A stretch of 23,071 bases of DNA. Source: Chromera velia. Taxonomy: Eukaryota > Sar > Chromeraceae. The notes under the pieces are model-generated. The model was not told where the DNA came from. It searched no databases and was given only the letters and a program-made list of their open reading frames with translations. The stretch is taken from contig JAHBMJ010002069.1 of NCBI GenBank assembly GCA_018398765.1, positions 1 to 23,071 on the forward strand, written 5' to 3'. Positions 18,187 to 23,071 of this stretch are shown here, piece by piece. The position numbers were made by a program, and so were the translations under genes. Within the stretch, counting starts at the first letter, position 1. Each line of letters starts with the position of its first letter.

Positions 18187-18515
18187 TTATGAGAGTGGCA
18201 GAAGAGGGGGAAGCGGGTAAGTGCCTAAACGGTGGGCATCTAACGACCGGACAGCAGGCAATATGGTGGAATGCCGGCCTGCAGAAAGAGTTCATTTAGC
18301 GGCGACTCTACGCAGCAAACTAGCTCGCAATGGATGGGGGCTGCAGACGTTGAAGAAAGGATCGGAAGACTCTGACCCTGAATGACGATGGCTTGACGTA
18401 AGTGTCTAGCAGACGTTGTGCCCCTCACCCCCCCCATGCCAGCAGACCGATTCGGCAAACCCTGTTAGCCCACATCTTCTCCATCCGAAGGGGTGTCCTG
18501 TCTTGTTATGTCTCT
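18187..18515 (-). pseudogene. LINE copy 2 ORF2, linker between zinc region and RNase H
   Basis: It is open over 18458-18240 in the RT/zinc frame and is followed by TAG. The RNase H starts 53 nt further on in another frame, just after a TAA. No domain is recognised. A frameshift between 18240 and 18186 is likely. Confidence 0.5.
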
Positions 18516-18908
18516 TCATTTGCAAACTAAAGACTCGTTGATCCCTACCAACGTTCGCCCCACCAATCCAGGGCGTTCAGAAAGTAGTGGGACAAGGACT
18601 TTGACGAAGAATATCTCGCTGCGGTCGAGTGTACTAAGGCTGAAGTACTTCGCTTTCGGCAAGACCCGTAGGACTTGCTGGAATCGTTCTTTAGCAGAGT
18701 CAAATTCCGGGCAGTCAGAAAGAGCGTGAAGCTCATCACCGATGGGTGAATCTTGCGGTGGGGTCGTTGGGTTTTGTTCTTTGCAAAATAAACAGCGAGC
18801 GAGGGGGGAAAAAGCCGCCATACCTCTAAACAAGGCCGTCCTGGCCGAGGTCTGGCCGATCCCCAGTTGTAAAAGAGACATTACTCGACGAGATTGGAAG
18901 GGAAGCAA
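18516..18908 (-). pseudogene. LINE copy 2 ORF2, C-terminal CCHC zinc region
   Basis: An open 130-codon piece contains SLLQLGIGQTSARTALFRG, then CLFC, and about 25 residues later HALSDCPEF, giving C-x2-C...H-x4-C. This layout is common after the RT in LINE proteins, where it is thought to bind the template RNA or target DNA. It is in the same frame as the RT above. It ends at TGA 18516, and the frame continues below as an open linker (18458-18240) after one more stop. It is likely part of the former polyprotein. Confidence 0.7.
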
Positions 18909-19433
18909 GCGTTCCAGAAGGTAGAAACGGGGGGACGGTTTTTCAAAGTACGGCTATAGCTCGTAACACCACAGCAGACGTACAAGCCTGCTTGACAAGG
19001 CATTGGAAAGGTGTGTGCAACCATAAGAAGGGGACGGAGACAGAGGTAAAACGAAAAAAGGGGGGGGGACACCTGGAGAAGACTAATTTGTCTGTTAAGT
19101 TGCCGTCTCCCAGACTCTTCTCTGCACACCACCCATCGGCGATGAAAAGAGCTCCCCCCCCCATGACATCACCGCACTCGAAAACAAAAGGCTCTGTGGA
19201 AGCACATTAGTGGGGTCTAGTTTTGCCACGAGACAACAGGACGAAACGAAAGAAACAAAGTCGTCCGAAATGGCCAGTTGTCGCCTCTCACACACTTCTC
19301 TGTACACAAGGTTGGTTAGGTCATTTACTGGCCTCTGCGCCACCCTCCACAGGAACCTGAGCGCTCTTTCTGCTAGGGTTGCGGCTGCGGGCAGGATACC
19401 AAACTTAAGGAGGGTGAGAATCCTTGGGAAGGT
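18909..19433 (-). pseudogene. LINE copy 2 ORF2, region between RT and zinc motif
   Basis: The RT frame continues after TGA 19434 through an open piece (19343-19095, with RPVNDLTNLVYREVCERRQ) to TAA 19095. From 19095 to 18909 the frame is scrambled, with long G- and C-runs (19061, 19155) that probably collected indels. This matches the poorly conserved connector of LINE ORF2 proteins. Confidence 0.6.
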
Positions 19434-21518
19434 TCAGGGGAGGCCAACCTGGGACCGGCATAGGCTTAACCAGAAGTCGTCAATAAGATGCAGTTGTCGA
19501 GGGGACAAGCCCGCTGTCTCCGCCGAATAGAGGAATACTGACAAGGCTGCAATCCTGCACATTGTTATCAACCTCCCCGGGGAGACCTTGCCAAGCAGTG
19601 CAAGTTCCCCAAGTAATGCAAACACCTTCCTCTTCCCTTTTTTTAGACGCATTTCAAAAGCGTGACTGACTGCCCCATTCCTGTCGAAAATTGCACCCAG
19701 ATATTTAAACTCCGAACAACGTTGTATGACTTTCCTCCCAAAGAGAAAGACCTTCCTTTCGCCTAAACTGCATTCCTCTCCCACAAACAACGAGTATAAC
19801 TTTGAGACATTCACAGATAATCCGTTCTTCTGACAGTAGGCAGACAAACGATCAAGCATGCAAGTCAGCTCATCTGGGTCTTGGTGAAACAAAACGAGAT
19901 CATCAGCGTAAAGGAGGCATTCAAGCTCACAGATGTCAGAAGAAGGCCCAACCCCAACCTTGGCGGAAGTCGGGTGACTGGAAGACGAAGAGGAGGCAGA
20001 CGAAACAGCTGCCAGCAAGGCTGGAGGGAGAGCAAAAGACGAGGGGGGAGGTTAGGGATTCTGATCGGATGGCCCAGTCCTATTCGACAGGGCCGTAAGA
20101 CGTCGGTCAGCGATAAGAGACGGGAGGTCATTTATAAAGAGATTAAATAACAGTGGCGAGAGCGGATCGCCCTGCTTAACCCCAACGCTCTCTCTAAACT
20201 AAAACTTGCCAGCAGTGGAAGCTAAGCCCGCTACACACCGATTCTGCGTACCCTCACTAGCAGGTTGACAGACCGTTGCCCACACGTCGGTGTACATACT
20301 TTGAACAACCCGTACTCAATGAGGGGGGACCCCCTCCTCCTTTAAGCGCTCCCACAAACGTTTATATCCTACCAAGTCGAATGCTTGCTTCAAGTTGATG
20401 AAAACACAATGTATACCTGGGGAGTGATACTTTTTGAGGATATGGTTGAAAACGAACAGAGCGTCCCTGGTATCTTTACCCTTTTGAAATCCAAACTGCA
20501 CCTGGGAAAGCGAAACAATCTTCCTCAATCGCTGATCAACGAGTGAGGTGAACGTCTTCGAGAGGTGTCCAAGCAGGTGGATCGGTCTGTAGGAGGCCGG
20601 GTCCTCTGGGTCCTTCCCGGGCTTCAGCACCGGCGAGATAAGACATCTATTCCAGATTGACTGAATTCTGCCCTCTAGAAGGCAGACGTTAAACACATCT
20701 GTGACTGAGGCTATGAAGAGCGGGTTTTGGAACCATTTCCTCAGGTTCTCAACCACCAGCCCATCAATGCCAGCCGCCTTCTTTTTCTTACCAGCCCTTA
20801 GACAGGACTTTACTTCCTCCTGAGAGAAGAATTCGAGATCCGAGAACGGCGATACCCTATCAATAGCTTCCCATGCACCAGACGGGGCTCTGGGGTCGGA
20901 AGCCTCAGGTTGGGAGGGGGGGACTAAGAGGGGGGAGAGGGGACTCCGAGGAAAACCTGGCAGTGGCACTAGGGGGGCAGAGGACCCCTGAAGTGATGGG
21001 GGTATCTCCGTGCTCAAGGGCGCCAAGCCTCACACAGGAGGGGCACAGACATTCTGTGAGATAGTTGAGACCAATATACCAGGGACTGTGAGAGAGGAAA
21101 AACTCGGAAGGGGCCCTAAACAGCATCCTCTAGGACTGGATTCCTCAGGACAGTGGAATACTTGAGCAAAGTGCTTAGCAAAAGCCCAGGGGGAGGGGAC
21201 TCGTGTTGTGGGGGCAGCTGGTGTACCATCGTCGGCACAAGAGGGCATCGACCTTGCTGCTACGCGTTTGCGGAGGTCTCTGAGTAGTTCATAGATTCTA
21301 TATGGACTTTTTTGCAGTTCCGCTTGCAGCACTCTTTCCCGCTCCACTGCCTCCGACTTCACATATTAAGCTGATAAGGCTCGGTTGTATGCTGTTTTGG
21401 CCTCCCTGTACTTTTTGTGGGTCTCTGCGATGATAAGGTGTAACGGTCGGCTGGACCCTACAAGAAGTCTTCCGGGAGCCAACAACAACGTCTTTTGTTT
21501 CCTCACTTCAGTTGCCTA
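19434..21518 (-). pseudogene. LINE copy 2 ORF2, reverse transcriptase, stops in one frame
   Basis: The whole RT stays in one frame, broken by TAG 21516, TAA 21366, TGA 21030, TGA 20316, TAG 20199, TAA 20052 and TGA 19434 (first base on the + strand). Motifs are YRPIHLLGHLSKTF, QFGFQKGKDTRDALFVF, motif A as FINLKQAFD, motif B as GVKQGDPLSPLLFNLFIND, YADDLVLF (19890-19912) and FKYLGAIFD. The normal motif A is F-x-D, and here the catalytic Asp is Asn, while copy 1 keeps Asp. A Ser-rich insertion of about 40 residues sits between motifs B and C. Copy 1 has sense codons at 21030, 20316, 20199 and 20052 and shares the stops at 21516 and 21366. It is not active as it stands. Confidence 0.9.
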
Positions 21519-22545
21519 CCACCGCACCTCTAATTGGAGTGGTCGGAGAATCGGGGGCCTATTCCGAGGCACATTGGACCTTCTTCCCGCCCTCCAAGTC
21601 ACCCCTGCAAATACCCCCCTTTCTCCGTCATCAGGTGGAGCAACACATCTGGGAGGTGGTGATAGGCTCTCAGAGTTCAAAAGAGGAGGACAGGGAGCAA
21701 CCGAGGGGGGACGGCCACCTGCCTCACCACACACTGCCTAAAACCATCCGGAGAAAATGGAATCAATCGTATCCCCCTGCTCCATGCCAGCGAGTAGGGG
21801 GAGGGGCTGTACTGCACCTACCTGCAGATCGGGACGTCCCCCCATATCTAGGCCCATCCAGGGAGATTTACGGATATTCAGGTAGGAGCACAGCTTGTTC
21901 GACGCATCGACAAATCCTGGTGATCAAAAGTTGGGACAGGGCAGTGGGCACCAGGCCTTGGCAGGAGGTGAATTCCCACCCCTCAGGCAGGGTAGGCGGG
22001 GGCCCAGGAGGCAAGTGGGACTCATTGCTCATGCTGTGAACAGCGCGGGTTAGACCATACTCGTCCGACCCCGGGGGGGGGGCTGGACGCCCAGGTTCTG
22101 CAACTGGGCATTTAGTATGCCGTGCAACCTGAGCTTGCCCAAACTCCGCACAGAGGAGAGTGTGATCCGGTGCTATCTCCCTGTCCCTTCTGATGGAGAA
22201 GGAGCGAAGGAGTGGGAGAAGGTTTGTACTGATAAACATGTAGTCTACAACCGAAACCCCGGCCAGCTTCTCGGAAATACGTGTGCTCGGCAGACGACGG
22301 ACAAGGGTCCCACAGGGCCGACTCTAGGAGAGGGTCCTCACGGCTCTCTTCGGGTGATCTCTGAGTCATAGACGGGTGCTTACAGCTCTGTCCTGAGATC
22401 GGAGCACCATCAATAGCAGGAGGGTTGGGGGGCAGGCACGATGGGAGGGGGGGCTGAACAGCAGGGATGAGTCTTGCCCCATTCAATATAGTCAGTTCAC
22501 ACTCTGACGCCCTGTTAATAAGGGTTTTCCCCTGCAGGTCCGGCC
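21519..22545 (-). pseudogene. LINE copy 2 ORF2, endonuclease C-terminus and linker, frameshifted
   Basis: This corresponds to the second half of the endonuclease and the linker of copy 1. It is readable from about 22545 (LNGARLIPAVQPPLPSCLPP) up to EHTYFREAG. There a 4-bp insertion (GGCC, near 22260) relative to copy 1 shifts the frame. It resumes with DYMFISTNLL and the PDHTLL active-site end. Further indels follow near 22035 and 21960-21920. The linker frame then reads on to the shared TAG at 21516-21518. The N-terminal half with the metal-binding Asn and Glu is absent, so it cannot be an active nuclease. Confidence 0.8.
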
Positions 22546-22619
22546 TAGGTGCATCCTGGTAACTTGGTAGTCAGCCAGAAATAGGGGGGTGGTTACCAGG
22601 TTGGCCGGTAACCTGGCTG

Positions 22620-22770
22620 GCCGAGTCGCGGCGGCGCCGCGGGCCCGCGCCGCGGCCCGATCGACGTCCGTGCGGCCGCCGTGCGGCCTTGGCGTAATGG
22701 GGGCCGCCGCGACCGCGCCCGGCGTGTCAGGCATGCTTGCGATACCCGTGCGCGCCTGTATGCAGTCTCC
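22620..22770. promoter_or_regulatory. CpG-rich, palindromic GC block, possible promoter of the right-edge element
   Basis: This is the most GC- and CpG-dense part of the window, with GCGGCGCCGCGGGCCCGCG-type partial palindromes and repeated GCGGCC words. It lies 150-300 bp upstream of the ATG at 22917. A promoter role is inferred from position and composition. Confidence 0.3.
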
Positions 22771-22916
22771 TGTCGCAATTGAATGTGATCGTTCAGTGAT
22801 GTAAAGGTCAGTCACTTTCTTATGTGGAAACGTCGCGACCCTGTGTTGTTGAAACGTTGGTTTTGCTCTTGATTGAGCAGTTGTTCCCCAAAGAAGCCAA
22901 ACTTAGAAGTTTCAAG

Positions 22917-23071
22917 ATGTCAAAAGGCAAACTGTTCACACAGATTCCAGCTGTCATTCTTCTTTTACAGGGCAGTGCAGAAGTTGGATCGCAAAAGCCC
23001 GGAAAATGTGCATTCTGTCAGTTTGAGTGGAAATCGGTTCGCATTGACCGTTGTGTAAGACATTTGATAAA
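22917..23071 (+). CDS. N-terminus of a BED-type zinc-finger protein, probable hAT transposase (partial)
   Basis: From ATG 22917 (context TTCAAGATG) the frame is open to the window end, 51 codons plus two bases. After a hydrophobic start comes KCAFCQFEWKSVRIDRCVRHLIK. This is C-x2-C, an aromatic/Trp position, and an R...HL end, the layout of BED fingers at the N-terminus of hAT transposases. The second His or Cys would lie beyond the window. A 3' splice site (TTCTTTTACAG, ends about 22970) also fits this position, so the first 18 codons could instead be intron. The hAT-like terminus and sub-terminal motifs at 22546-22616 agree with a transposase here. Confidence 0.5.
   Translation, partial: MSKGKLFTQIPAVILLLQGSAEVGSQKPGKCAFCQFEWKSVRIDRCVRHLI

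Larger units (their letters stand above)
17226..22545 (-). mobile_element. LINE copy 2, cut at the endonuclease, with RT, zinc region and RNase H
   Basis: Read right to left it holds the C-terminal part of the endonuclease (22545-22117), a proline-rich linker, RT (21365-19434), a CCHC-type region (18908-18516), RNase H (18186-17704), a 3' UTR and a simple-repeat tail. It matches copy 1 base for base over long stretches from 22545 to 19880. By eye, about 500 aligned bases showed roughly thirty transitions and about six transversions. Copy 1 continues past the match point at 22545, whereas copy 2 meets a hAT-like end, so the 5' part may lie beyond the window rather than be truncated. Confidence 0.85.
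22546..23071 (+). mobile_element. Left end of a probable hAT transposon, running off the window
   Basis: LINE copy 2 homology to copy 1 stops at CGGCC(T), and new sequence starts TAGGTGCATCCTGG. TAGGTG fits the YARNG ends of hAT elements. Just inside are CCTGGTAAC (22555), GGTTACCAGG (22591) and CCGGTAACCTGG (22605), alternating copies of one motif as expected of sub-terminal binding sites. A start of a BED-finger protein follows at 22917. The other end and the duplication lie outside the window. Confidence 0.5.

Noticed and set aside
1-23071. tRNA or rRNA genes
   Set aside because: No cloverleaf with A and B box words and no rRNA-like stretch was noticed on either strand by eye.

Overview
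This is eukaryotic repeat DNA with no sign of a bacterial gene layout. It carries two copies of a non-LTR (LINE-type) retrotransposon, at least three target-site-flanked DNA transposons nested inside one of them, the end of a probable hAT element at the right edge, GT-AG introns, minisatellites and fold-back repeats. The host cannot be named from this sequence. Spliceosomal introns, a LINE with its own RNase H and hAT-like elements fit a protist, alga or other eukaryote.

LINE copy 1 reads right to left from about 16384 to about 476. Removing the insertions and GT-AG introns gives a long, decayed ORF1-like (gag-like) gene: exon 1 (16384-16262), exon 2 (16212-13563, split by transposon A), exon 3 (13251-13078), exon 4 (12684-8996, split by transposon B) and exon 5 (8613 to about 6080, ending next to transposon C). 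After C is removed, this frame stops 20 nt before the ATG of ORF2 (4053). ORF2 encodes an APE-type endonuclease (open, 4053-2176) and then a reverse transcriptase broken by stops. The homology ends just after the YADD motif, at about 476.

LINE copy 2 reads in the same direction from 22545 to about 17226: endonuclease C-terminus, RT, a CCHC zinc region and an RNase H with all four acidic residues. It meets a hAT-like end at 22546. Its 3' side abuts the 5' side of copy 1, so the copies lie head to tail, separated by a (GTATTAG)n tract, an 18-bp minisatellite and a fold-back element.

The DNA transposons are A (14381-15871, 8-bp duplication TCCTGCAC), B (9031-12547, 4-bp duplication GTTC) and C (4089-6074, 5-bp duplication TGTAA, about 220-bp inverted repeats). 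Removing A and B with one duplication copy each restores the ORF1 reading frame, which supports both the boundaries and the gene model.

The most unusual signal is three phase-0 introns (13562-13252, 13077-12685, 8995-8614) that resemble each other along their length, splice sites included, and share internal repeats of about 40 bp, while the exons between them look unrelated. This is the pattern expected of introner-like intron propagation, here inside a mobile element. Nearly all in-frame stops are C:G to T:A changes, which suggests decay by cytosine deamination or a RIP-like process.
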